Shown in pieces: positions 41,556 to 50,086 of a DNA stretch of 64,000 nucleotides (position 1 is the stretch's first letter; each line of letters begins with the position of its first letter). Source of the DNA: an uncultured Bacteroidales bacterium (GTDB taxonomy: Bacteria; Bacteroidota; Bacteroidia; Bacteroidales; ML635J-15); assembly GCA_937899245.1 (NCBI GenBank), contig CALDKB010000041.1:39238-103237 (forward strand), written 5' to 3'. A program made the translations under genes and the position numbers. The notes under the pieces are model-generated. The model was not told where the DNA came from, did no database searches, and was given only the letters and a program-made list of their open reading frames with translations.

Positions 41556-44126
41556 ATGGCTAACAAAACAAAGATTTCTCTTTCTCGCCTAGAGTCGTTT
41601 TTAAAATCACAATGTGACCGTTTGCGTACAAGTATGGATGCGGCGGAATACAAAAACTACATTATTGCATTGTTGTTTTTGAAGCGTATAAACGACCAAT
41701 TTGAAATTGAACGCGAGAAACTGGGAACTGATTTGAAGAAAAAATATCCAGAAGCATCTGATGCTGATATTGAAGAAGAATTGAACCGTCCGGAAAAGTA
41801 TAATTGCTATGTGCCATCTATGGCTTTATGGCAATTTTTACTTCACCCTGTTGATAGTAACAATGAGGAAATAAGTCTTGGTGATGCTGTAACTACGGCC
41901 CTAAAGGAAGTTGAAAATGCAAATAAGGCATTGTTGGCTGGTGTGTTGAGCAAAACAAAGTTTAATGAGTTAAACACCAAGGGGGAACGAGTTCTTGATG
42001 AAGAAACAATACGTGACATCCTAAGGGATTTTGATAGCTTCCCGAAATTGCAGGACAAGAATTTTGAATTTCCTGATTTGTTAGGCGCCGCATACGAATA
42101 TCTGATAAAATTCTTTGCAGAAAGTGCTGGCAAGAAAGCAGGTGAATTCTATACGCCTTCTGAAGTCGTGTATTTAATGGGGCAAATACTGCAACCGCAG
42201 GAAGCCGATGAAATATGTGACCCTACTGTTGGTTCTGGGGGTTTGTTGATTACAATGCATAACTATGTCGAGAACCGTTATGGAAGTGCAGAAAAACTTA
42301 CACTTCACGGACAGGAGAAATTTGACACCCCTTATCAGATGTGTAAGATGAATATGATTTTCCACAATATCAGGAATGCCCGTATCGAGCAGGGTGATAC
42401 ACTTCTTACTCCTAAATTAGTTACAGGCGGTTCTCTAAACCAGTACGATATTGTTGTGGCAAATCCTCCGTTCTCGCAGAACTACACAACTGCAAATATG
42501 CAATACACTGAGCGATTCCATAATTGGATGAGCAAGAAGAAACAAGCTGATTTTATGTTTGTGCAGCATATGATTGCCGTATTGAAAAACAATGGCCGTA
42601 TGGCTGTTGTTATGCCTCACGGAGTGCTGTTCCGTGGCGGCGAAGAACAAAAAATGCGCAAAAGACTGATTATGGGAGATACTACAAATCCATCGTGCAT
42701 ACTCGAATGTGTTATCGGTTTGCCACAAAGTTTGTTCTATGGCACAGGAATCCCAGCATCTCTACTTATCATTAATAAGGATAATGCTAGTAGCCGTGAA
42801 GGTGTGTTCTTTATCAATGCAGACCGCGAATATAAGGAAGGTAAGAATCAGAATACATTGCGTCCCGAAGATATAGAAAAGATAAGTTATGTTTATCACA
42901 ATAAGATTCAGATTGACGGTTACAGCCGTTTAGTTTCGAAGGCAGAACTTGAAGATGAAGATTTCAACTGCAACATTCGCCGATATGTGGACAACTCCGA
43001 GGTTCCGACTCCACAAGACGTTAGGGCGCATATAAACGGTGGTATTCCGCAAAGCGAAATCGATGGGCTGAAAGCACAGTTCGACTGCTACGAAGGCTTG
43101 CAGCAACAGCTCTTTACCCAAGCCGTTGATGGCTATGCCCAATTTGCCGATGCTGTTACTGAAAAGGGCGACATCAAGCAGTTGATAGCCGCGAGCAATG
43201 GCAAGCAACAGGTGGTGGCGGCCTACGGTCGCGCCATCGATGATTTCTGGACGGCCTCTTCCAACGACCGCGACATCTTGCATCAAGGTAGCTTGTTCGA
43301 TTTCAACAACAGCCTTACAGAGAAATTCGTGACGCAGTTGGAGCCACTGAATGTACTTGATGCCAACCAAGTGCGTGGCTCGTTTGCTCACTTCGTTTCT
43401 ACCTTGCGCAGCGATTTCCGCAGCGTGCAGTCGAGTGGCTGGACCGCTGAGTTGATTCCCGACGATGAATTGATTGCCAATGAATTTCCCGAAGTTCTTG
43501 CCGATTTGCACAAATATGAAAATCGACGAGACGAATTGGATGCAAAATTTGCAGAAATAGCCGAGTTGGAAGCAGAGGAATGGGATGCCGAGCAATACGA
43601 AGTTATGCCAAAGACTGTAATTACAGAGATAAAGAACGAAATAAAAGAATTAAAGGCACAGCGCAAAGAATTGGCAAAACAGCAAAAGGCACTTGAAAAA
43701 CAACAAAAATCAGGTGTGAATGTTGCAACCGATTTGCAAAAGTGCAAAACAGATATTGCAGAACTTGATACACAGATATCTGATAAAGAACAAGGAATAG
43801 CAAAGCATGTTGCTCTCGAAAACGAGTTGAAGGACTGCCGTAAAAAGATACGAGAAATAGAGCAAAGCAAGGAAGCACTTGCCGACAAAGCCCGCGAGCA
43901 AATCTCCGACGACGATGCCCGCCGTCTCATTACCGCCCGTTGGTTGAGCACCTTGCACAACACCATAGCCGTCTATCTCGAAGCACATGCCCGCACCTTG
44001 CAGCAACGCGTGGAACTACTCCACGACAAATACACCGTGACGCTCACCGCATTGATTGCCGAACGCCAGCGCGCCACCGAGCAATTGGACGCGTATCTGA
44101 AGGAACTGGGGTATGTTTCAAAGTAA
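41556..44126 (+). CDS. hsdM: Type I restriction-modification methyltransferase HsdM
   Basis: The 856-aa protein has an N-terminal HsdM helical domain (LESFLKSQCDRLRTSMDAAE). Its gamma-class adenine methyltransferase core follows, with motif I DPTVGSGGLL (near 222) before motif IV NPPFS (near 303). It is longer than typical HsdM (about 500-550 aa). The extra C-terminal 300 residues are mostly coiled coil (KAQRKELAKQQKALEKQQKS), probably for contact with HsdS. The DNA for residues 480-640 is noticeably less A+T-rich than the rest. It is the first gene of the hsdM-yhcG-hsdS set. Confidence 0.95.
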   Translation: MANKTKISLSRLESFLKSQCDRLRTSMDAAEYKNYIIALLFLKRINDQFEIEREKLGTDLKKKYPEASDADIEEELNRPEKYNCYVPSMALWQFLLHPVDSNNEEISLGDAVTTALKEVENANKALLAGVLSKTKFNELNTKGERVLDEETIRDILRDFDSFPKLQDKNFEFPDLLGAAYEYLIKFFAESAGKKAGEFYTPSEVVYLMGQILQPQEADEICDPTVGSGGLLITMHNYVENRYGSAEKLTLHGQEKFDTPYQMCKMNMIFHNIRNARIEQGDTLLTPKLVTGGSLNQYDIVVANPPFSQNYTTANMQYTERFHNWMSKKKQADFMFVQHMIAVLKNNGRMAVVMPHGVLFRGGEEQKMRKRLIMGDTTNPSCILECVIGLPQSLFYGTGIPASLLIINKDNASSREGVFFINADREYKEGKNQNTLRPEDIEKISYVYHNKIQIDGYSRLVSKAELEDEDFNCNIRRYVDNSEVPTPQDVRAHINGGIPQSEIDGLKAQFDCYEGLQQQLFTQAVDGYAQFADAVTEKGDIKQLIAASNGKQQVVAAYGRAIDDFWTASSNDRDILHQGSLFDFNNSLTEKFVTQLEPLNVLDANQVRGSFAHFVSTLRSDFRSVQSSGWTAELIPDDELIANEFPEVLADLHKYENRRDELDAKFAEIAELEAEEWDAEQYEVMPKTVITEIKNEIKELKAQRKELAKQQKALEKQQKSGVNVATDLQKCKTDIAELDTQISDKEQGIAKHVALENELKDCRKKIREIEQSKEALADKAREQISDDDARRLITARWLSTLHNTIAVYLEAHARTLQQRVELLHDKYTVTLTALIAERQRATEQLDAYLKELGYVSK

Positions 44127-44172
44127 GAAAAACCGTACCTTTGCGTTTTGATTTTCGCAAACAAAATTGAAC

Positions 44173-45249
44173 ATGGAAAAAGATTATAAAGAATGGATTT
44201 CACAAGTCGCCGCACAATTTCGTAGGTGTCAGGTAAAGGCTGCCGTAAAGGTCAATACCGAAATGCTCAAGTTCTATTGGCTTTTGGGAAAGGATATTCT
44301 AACCTTGTCGGAGAAATCTGCGTATGGTGATAAGATTTTGCAACAAATCAGTACGGATTTGCAGAAAAGTTTACCAGATGTAAAGTCATTTTCTGTTACC
44401 AATTTGTTGTATATGAAGAATTTTTATCTTCTTTACAATCAGCTTGTTGAAACCACTCCCCAAGTTGGGGAGCAATCTGAAGAAGATGCAATTTCAAATA
44501 CTCCCCAGGTTGGGGGGCAATTGGCGGCCTTGTTTGAAGTTCCTTGGGGGCATCATAAATTGATTATCGACAAATGCAAAAACCAGCCTGACAAGGCATT
44601 GTTTTATATCAACAAAACGGTAGAAAACAATTGGTCGAGAGCGGTTCTCTTGAATTATCTGTCAGCCGATTTATTTGGACGCCAAGGCAAGGCCATTACC
44701 AATTTCAAAGAAAATCTACCTGCCATACAAGGTGAATTGGCGCAAGAAATAACCAAAGATCCCTATAATTTTGATTTTCTGACATTGCACGAACGTTACG
44801 ATGAGAAGGAGCTTAAAGATGCCCTGATGGACAATATTTCAAGATTCCTGCTCGAATTGGGTAGCGGATTTGCTTTTGTAGGTCGTGAAGTTCGTCTGAT
44901 GGTGGGAGAAAAGGAGAAATTTTTGGATATGTTGTTTTACAACATTAAGCTTCACTGTTATGTGGTGCTTGAGGTAAAGGTAACGCCTTTCGATGCTTCG
45001 TATGCGGGACAATTGGGCACATACGTGGTGGCTGTCAATCACCAGCTGAAGGGAGAAAACGATACACCGACAATCGGCATTCTGGTCTGCAAAGATATGG
45101 ATAAGGTTGAGGCACAATATGCGCTTGAATCATCGAGTCAGCCTATTGGCATTTCGGGATATGAACTTTCAAAATTGATTCCGGAAAAATACAAGTCTTC
45201 GCTGCCAAGCATTGAAGATATTGAGAAATCGGCTAATAATGAACAATAA
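44173..45249 (+). CDS. DUF1016/YhcG-type PD-(D/E)XK nuclease, copy 1
   Basis: The true start is the ATG at 44173 (358 aa). The N-terminal DUF1016 domain includes VNTEMLKFYWLLGKDIL and LLYMKNFYLLY. The C-terminal nuclease domain has GSGFAFVGREVRLMVGEKE and KFLDMLFYNIKLHCYVVLEV, where D and the following E-x-K (LEVKV) form the PD-(D/E)XK site. Such proteins often accompany type I RM systems, and their exact role is not established. It carries a repeated TPQVG insertion near residues 96-116 encoded by palindromic DNA. Its last 11 bases overlap the hsdS start. Confidence 0.88.
   Translation: MEKDYKEWISQVAAQFRRCQVKAAVKVNTEMLKFYWLLGKDILTLSEKSAYGDKILQQISTDLQKSLPDVKSFSVTNLLYMKNFYLLYNQLVETTPQVGEQSEEDAISNTPQVGGQLAALFEVPWGHHKLIIDKCKNQPDKALFYINKTVENNWSRAVLLNYLSADLFGRQGKAITNFKENLPAIQGELAQEITKDPYNFDFLTLHERYDEKELKDALMDNISRFLLELGSGFAFVGREVRLMVGEKEKFLDMLFYNIKLHCYVVLEVKVTPFDASYAGQLGTYVVAVNHQLKGENDTPTIGILVCKDMDKVEAQYALESSSQPIGISGYELSKLIPEKYKSSLPSIEDIEKSANNEQ
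44456..44517 (+). repeat. Two palindromic coding repeats in YhcG copy 1
   Basis: CTCCCCAAGTTGGGGAG (44456-44472) and a near-copy CTCCCCAGGTTGGGGGG (44501-44517) are 45 bp apart. They encode the sequences TPQVGEQ and TPQVGGQ. Each is an inverted repeat inside an otherwise ordinary coding sequence. Confidence 0.85.
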
Positions 45250-46357
45250 AGAAAGCGCAATGACGAAATGGGTTACTAAAAAGTTGGGAGAAGGCTTAGT
45301 GAAAAGCATTTGTACTGGCAAGCTAGATGCCAATGCAATGGTTGAAGGCGGTGCATATAGATTTTATACTTGTGCTAAAAATTATTCATTCATTGATGAA
45401 TATGCTTTTGATGATGAAGCATTATTGATTTCTGGCAATGGTGAATATGTTGGCTACGTACATTATTACAAAGGAAAATTCAATGCTTATCAAAGAACAT
45501 ATGTTTTGCGAAATTTCTCCATTGACATACATTTTCTTCAATGCTACCTCAATTACTTTTTAAGAGATAGAATAAAGAAAGAAATGAATGCTGGCAGCAT
45601 ACCATTTATTAAAATGGGTACATTAACTGAAATGCCTATCACTTATCCCGAATCCCTCGCCGAGCAGCGTCGTATTGCGGGGATATTGAGCAGTGCAGAC
45701 GGGGCGATAGCGGCATCGGAGGCGCTGATAGAGAAGTACCGCAACATCAAGCGCGGCCTCCTCGCCACCCTGCTGCAACCCAAAGAGGGATGGAAGAAGG
45801 TGAAGCTGGGGGAATGCTGCGAAACCGAACTTGGTAAAACTTTAGATAGCGGAAGAAATACTGGAAAATACAGGCCTTATTTATGTGCATTGAATGTGTT
45901 GTGGGGGAAAATCGATTTATCTACAATAAAACAAATGCGTATTGAAGAATCTGAAAAAGAACGATATTTAGTTAAACGTGGAGATTTATTGGTATGTGAA
46001 GGTGGAGAAATTGGACGATGTGCTATCTGGAATTCTGACGAAGAAATATACTATCAAAATGCTTTACATAGGGTTCGATTTAAAGAAGAATATGATGCAA
46101 TGTTTTTCATGTATTTGTTAGGATATTATAACGACTTGAATTTAATAGAACAATACGGTAAAGGATTGACAATAAAACATCTTAATCAAACTTCATTTAG
46201 AGCTATTCCTGTCTTTATCCCCGACCTCACCGAGCAGCGTCGCATAGCGGAGATATTGTCGAGTGTGGATGCGAAGATTGCGGCGGAGGAAAAGATAGTG
46301 GAGAAATACAAGGGCGTGAAGAAGGGGCTGATGGAAGAGATGATGGGAAGAGAATAA
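45239..46357 (+). CDS. hsdS: Type I restriction specificity subunit HsdS
   Basis: With the ATG at 45239 this is 372 aa. It has two target-recognition domains (about 45270-45650 and 45830-46200). They are separated and ended by near-identical helical spacers: AEQRRIAGILSSADGAIAAS ... KRGLL and TEQRRIAEILSSVDAKIAAE ... KKGLM. Each domain reads one half of a bipartite target. The spacer DNA is much less A+T-rich than the recognition domains, a sign of domain shuffling. An ATG at 45260 is also possible. Its start overlaps the end of yhcG copy 1, and the HEXXH gene starts 15 bp after its stop. Confidence 0.93.
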   Translation: MNNKESAMTKWVTKKLGEGLVKSICTGKLDANAMVEGGAYRFYTCAKNYSFIDEYAFDDEALLISGNGEYVGYVHYYKGKFNAYQRTYVLRNFSIDIHFLQCYLNYFLRDRIKKEMNAGSIPFIKMGTLTEMPITYPESLAEQRRIAGILSSADGAIAASEALIEKYRNIKRGLLATLLQPKEGWKKVKLGECCETELGKTLDSGRNTGKYRPYLCALNVLWGKIDLSTIKQMRIEESEKERYLVKRGDLLVCEGGEIGRCAIWNSDEEIYYQNALHRVRFKEEYDAMFFMYLLGYYNDLNLIEQYGKGLTIKHLNQTSFRAIPVFIPDLTEQRRIAEILSSVDAKIAAEEKIVEKYKGVKKGLMEEMMGRE

Positions 46358-46372
46358 CGAAAAAGAATAAAT

Positions 46373-47725
46373 ATGGATAAAGAAAATTTTGCTTCATACG
46401 AACCTAGTTCTTTTGCTATTAATGCAACTAATTTAGAATTTGACCAAAATGGGATGATTGTCAAAGAAGATTTTCCAGCTTTAATTCATGAATGGTGGCA
46501 TTACATTCAGGATATTTCGACCATTACAGGGCAAAATGGCTTTTATTTATGGTTAAGAGATATTGTTCGAATGACACAAGTGACTTGTTGTGGGAATAAC
46601 AAAAAAATAACAATACCTTTATCTCGAGATGCTTTTGATGAAGTGTATAGTAAATATAGAAGACTTTACAATATCTTTTGCGGGGAAAAAACAGAAAAGG
46701 ATTTTGAGCATCCCAAAATAACGAAAGAGCCTACAGTTATACCGAATGGAATAAGTTTTGATGGAGAGCAACACACTTTTGCAAAATGTGGAATAGAAGT
46801 GAATAATGAAAATTATTATTTCGGTTTAATAGCACTTCAAGAAATAAATGCTTTCTATGCGCAAAAAATAGCAGAAGAATACGTACCTAATGTTACTTTT
46901 AATACTCCAACGGATAAACTTCCATATTTCCCATATAAAATGGGGGATTTGCTATTTGATTATTATAAAATTAGTTGTGATTTGAGAACTCGCTTTATTA
47001 TTACAACTAGAGTCCTTGATTCGCTTCAAGCGCCTGCGGTTTTTCTTTACCTACTGAAAAAATTGGAAGGCAAATCTCTGCAATATCCAAAAGATAAAAT
47101 ATTCATATTAAAAGCTGTTGACGAAGTTTCTTCAAAACATTCATACCCAAATTCATGCGCGATTAATGAATGGTGGAAAGATTACAACAATTGGTTAAGA
47201 GACAATAGTCATGTAATGTTGAGGGAATCATTATCTTGGTATCTAACTACAATCGGTTTAGCTGATAGAGCCAAAAGCGACCTTGGTGCCGATTTTTTTG
47301 AAGGTTTTCTTAGTGATTCTCTTCCATCATTACAAAAATTATATGGATTATTTCCCACTCCGATAATAAAAAAAGGAGAAGAACTTTATGGGCAAAGCAT
47401 TGTTGGTAATAACGATTTGACGAATTCTGCAAAACACGATTTTGATAATGCTATGGTTATTTGGTCCCATCGAAGAATATACGATTTACTTAGTGCAACA
47501 TCTGTTGATTCTATCAATAAAAATTCCTGCTGCCCAATGTATAATGAAGGTGATTGCATGTATATGTCAAAATATTCATCCGATAAAAAATATGATTGTA
47601 AAACAGCACCATGGATGGTCATAAAAGGAGAAAAACAGGCATTATGTCCCTATTCTGTAGCTGCACACAGTATGGGTTTATGGCAAAATGATTTAGATAT
47701 AGATATGAGCTCTTTAACTAAATAA
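46373..47725 (+). CDS. Unrecognised protein with HEXXH zinc-protease motif and Cys cluster
   Basis: I do not recognise the family of this 450-aa protein. It has HEWWH at residues 39-43, within PALIHEWWHYIQDIST, the zinc-binding HEXXH of metallopeptidases. A candidate third ligand is Glu157 in LQEINAFYAQ, which would fit a gluzincin. The C-terminus has a cysteine group (Cys386, 387, 395, 409, 425) that could bind a second metal. No signal peptide or transmembrane segment is seen, so it is cytoplasmic. The DNA is A+T-rich relative to hsdM and hsdR. It is followed 8 bp later by a SEFIR/TIR-like gene. Together they interrupt the type I RM operon. Confidence 0.7.
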   Translation: MDKENFASYEPSSFAINATNLEFDQNGMIVKEDFPALIHEWWHYIQDISTITGQNGFYLWLRDIVRMTQVTCCGNNKKITIPLSRDAFDEVYSKYRRLYNIFCGEKTEKDFEHPKITKEPTVIPNGISFDGEQHTFAKCGIEVNNENYYFGLIALQEINAFYAQKIAEEYVPNVTFNTPTDKLPYFPYKMGDLLFDYYKISCDLRTRFIITTRVLDSLQAPAVFLYLLKKLEGKSLQYPKDKIFILKAVDEVSSKHSYPNSCAINEWWKDYNNWLRDNSHVMLRESLSWYLTTIGLADRAKSDLGADFFEGFLSDSLPSLQKLYGLFPTPIIKKGEELYGQSIVGNNDLTNSAKHDFDNAMVIWSHRRIYDLLSATSVDSINKNSCCPMYNEGDCMYMSKYSSDKKYDCKTAPWMVIKGEKQALCPYSVAAHSMGLWQNDLDIDMSSLTK

Positions 47726-47733
47726 TTGAGAAA

Positions 47734-48888
47734 ATGAAAACAGAGCGAGAAATAGCAGAACAAATATTTCAATTGTTTAGAAACAGTAATTGTAAGTCAA
47801 ATCAGGGATTTATGATAAATGTTTTGAACAATCAAGTAGTATGGAAACTCAATCCTAAAGAGCAAGAAATATTCAATATTGTATACATTGGGTTACAAGC
47901 ATTACAATATATCTCTGTTGATAACGATGGACACTTTATCCGTTTAACACAAAAAGGGTTCGATTACATATATGACGATGAGTTAGTTGCAAAAATGCAA
48001 GCTGTTCCATGGGTGATTCCTGAATATGAAAATACAAATTGGAATTCTGCATATAACAAATTATGGAGAACAATTGGACCGCAAAATGTTCCGTATTATA
48101 TCGGTGGACCAAAGTTCTTGGAATTTGTTAGTGATTTGTGTGATGACGTTAGTTGCTCATATAGTAATTATATTGGGGAAAGACAAAATAAGGGATTGTC
48201 AACAAGCAGAGTGGATTATTACCAAGATTTAATAAACCATCTTGATGAAGAAAAACGTTTTGAATTATATGTAAATATTCAAAACTATTGGGAGTCGCAA
48301 GTGCTATCAGCCACCAATAATGATTCATTGAGCATTTTGGATGATTCATTCGCTAATTTTGAACAACCAACTATTATACAAGAAGAGAAGCCCGAAGAGC
48401 ATCATCCAAAAGTTTTCATTTCCTATTCATGGGATAGCGAAGAACATAAAAAATGGGTGTTAGATTTAGCTACAAAACTTTGCGAAAATGGTATTGATGT
48501 GATACTTGACCAATGGGAAATCTCAAACAGGGGCGGAAGCCCTATCCCAAATTTTATGATTAATTCTGTATCATCTTCAGAGAGAGTATTGTGTATTATG
48601 ACGCCTAATTACAAATTGAAAACAGATAAATTAGAAGGTGGTGTTGGATTTGAATATTCCATTTTATCATCCGAGATAGCCGAAGATTTAAAAACAACGA
48701 AATTCATTCCAATATTGCGTAACGGCGACGAACAACAATCCACACCAATACTGCTGAAGAAAAGAATTGGATATTTTATGCGAGACGAAGATGATTTTGA
48801 TACCGTTTTTAATGATTTGTTGAGAGATTTATATAATGAGCCTAAAATAGTAAAACCTACTTTAGGCAAGAAACCAAAATTTGATTGA
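47734..48888 (+). CDS. SEFIR/TIR-like domain protein
   Basis: The 384-aa protein ends in a SEFIR/TIR-like domain (about 225-350). It opens with KVFISYSWDSEEHKKWVLDL and continues with GIDVILDQWEI, SERVLCIMTPNY and GGVGFEYSILSSEI, where Glu307 is a candidate catalytic residue. Residues 1-85 look like a small winged-helix or helical domain (LTQKGFDYIYDD). Residues 100-190 form an unassigned helical region. Bacterial TIR and SEFIR proteins act as infection-triggered NAD-degrading or signalling effectors. I infer such a role, with the HEXXH protein as partner, from the 8-bp spacing. The DNA is A+T-rich like its neighbour. Confidence 0.8.
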   Translation: MKTEREIAEQIFQLFRNSNCKSNQGFMINVLNNQVVWKLNPKEQEIFNIVYIGLQALQYISVDNDGHFIRLTQKGFDYIYDDELVAKMQAVPWVIPEYENTNWNSAYNKLWRTIGPQNVPYYIGGPKFLEFVSDLCDDVSCSYSNYIGERQNKGLSTSRVDYYQDLINHLDEEKRFELYVNIQNYWESQVLSATNNDSLSILDDSFANFEQPTIIQEEKPEEHHPKVFISYSWDSEEHKKWVLDLATKLCENGIDVILDQWEISNRGGSPIPNFMINSVSSSERVLCIMTPNYKLKTDKLEGGVGFEYSILSSEIAEDLKTTKFIPILRNGDEQQSTPILLKKRIGYFMRDEDDFDTVFNDLLRDLYNEPKIVKPTLGKKPKFD

Positions 48889-48891
48889 ATT

Positions 48892-48951
48892 ATGTCCTCA
48901 TCCACCAACGTTGAACGCCCATTTCTTGATAAACTCCGCGAGATCGAATAA
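48892..48951 (+). pseudogene. Remnant of a second hsdR (first 19 codons)
   Basis: ATG at 48892 to TAA at 48949 encodes MSSSTNVERPFLDKLREIE. The intact HsdR at 50087 begins MSEYTNVERPFLDKLREIGW. The last 16 bases of homology are identical, but earlier codons differ mostly at synonymous positions. It is therefore not a recent copy of the neighbouring gene. It most likely marks where an hsdR allele was cut off when the segment carrying YhcG copy 2 and the present hsdR was joined. Confidence 0.85.
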
Positions 48952-48971
48952 AACACTAAATCGAATTGAAA

Positions 48972-50051
48972 ATGAACGAGATAGAACAAAGCAATCAAAT
49001 TGTCGCACCAGTGGTGTCAAAATCTTTGGTTACGGATTTGCGGCAGATTATCGAACAGGCGCGCGGGCGTGTGGCTGTCACGGTCAACAGCGAGCTTACG
49101 ATGATGTATTGGCACATCGGCGAACGCATCAACCGCGAAGTGCTTGATAATCAGCGTGCCGAATATGGAAAGCAAATTGTCTCAACAGTGTCGCGACAAT
49201 TACAAGCCGAATATGGAGCCAAAGGATTTGAAGAACGCACTATCCGCCGAATGATGCAATTTGCCGCCATGTTTCCTGACATCCGAATTTTGACACCACT
49301 GGTGACAAAATTGTCATGGTCTCATTTTGTGATAGTTATGACTTTGAAAGATGAAATTCAACGGGAGTTTTATCTTACAATGGCCGCAACAGAACAGTGG
49401 AGCAAGCGGACATTACAAAATAAAATCGACGGAATGCTTTACGAGCGCACAGCCATCGCCTCCAAACCCGATGCATTGATAAAACAGGAGCTTTCGCAAC
49501 TGCGCAATGATAATGTGCTTTCACCCGATTTGGTGTTCAAAAGTCCTTATTTCTTGGAATTTACTGGACTGAAAGGAATGTATAGCGAGAAAAGTTTGGA
49601 AGACAGTCTGTTGGCGCATTTGGAACAGTTCATCATAGAATTGGGCAACGGCTTCAGCTTTGTGGCACGCCAGAAACGTATGATTATTGATGGTGAGGAT
49701 TTTTATCTTGATTTGCTGTTTTATCATCGCCGCCTGCACCGCCTTATCGCCATAGATTTGAAACTTGGCAGTTTCAAGGCACAATATAAGGGGCAGATGG
49801 AGCTTTACCTGCGCTGGTTGGAACAAAACGAGATGGAACCCAGCGAGGAAACGCCTCTCGGTCTGTTGCTTTGCACCGAAGGCGGAGATGAACAGATTGA
49901 ACTTCTGCAACTTGACAAGGCGGGCATCAAGGTTGCCCAATATATGACGGAACTGCCGCCTCGCGAAGTGCTGATGCGCCAAATCCAAAAATCGTTAGAA
50001 GCCGCCAAGGAAAGATTTGATTACCCAAGTAATGCAGAAAGTCACGAATAA
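48972..50051 (+). CDS. DUF1016/YhcG-type PD-(D/E)XK nuclease, copy 2
   Basis: With the ATG at 48972 this is 359 aa. The DUF1016 N-terminal domain reads SLVTDLRQIIEQARGRVAV, then ELTMMYWHIGERINREVL. The C-terminal nuclease domain reads GFSFVARQKRMIIDGEDFY, with LDLLFYHRRLHRLIAIDLKL giving the D ... D-x-K pattern. It is only distantly similar to copy 1 and lacks the TPQVG insertion, so it was acquired separately rather than duplicated here. Its DNA is less A+T-rich than the SEFIR pair. It stands 35 bp before hsdR and is probably cotranscribed with it. Confidence 0.88.
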   Translation: MNEIEQSNQIVAPVVSKSLVTDLRQIIEQARGRVAVTVNSELTMMYWHIGERINREVLDNQRAEYGKQIVSTVSRQLQAEYGAKGFEERTIRRMMQFAAMFPDIRILTPLVTKLSWSHFVIVMTLKDEIQREFYLTMAATEQWSKRTLQNKIDGMLYERTAIASKPDALIKQELSQLRNDNVLSPDLVFKSPYFLEFTGLKGMYSEKSLEDSLLAHLEQFIIELGNGFSFVARQKRMIIDGEDFYLDLLFYHRRLHRLIAIDLKLGSFKAQYKGQMELYLRWLEQNEMEPSEETPLGLLLCTEGGDEQIELLQLDKAGIKVAQYMTELPPREVLMRQIQKSLEAAKERFDYPSNAESHE

Positions 50052-50086
50052 TTATCAATTGTCCATTATCAATTAAAAATAAGATT

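Noticed and set aside
50052..50086. TTATCAATTGTCC/TTATCAATTA direct repeat before hsdR
   Set aside because: It is short, low in complexity and very A+T-rich; words of this kind are common in Bacteroidota gaps, so no function is claimed.
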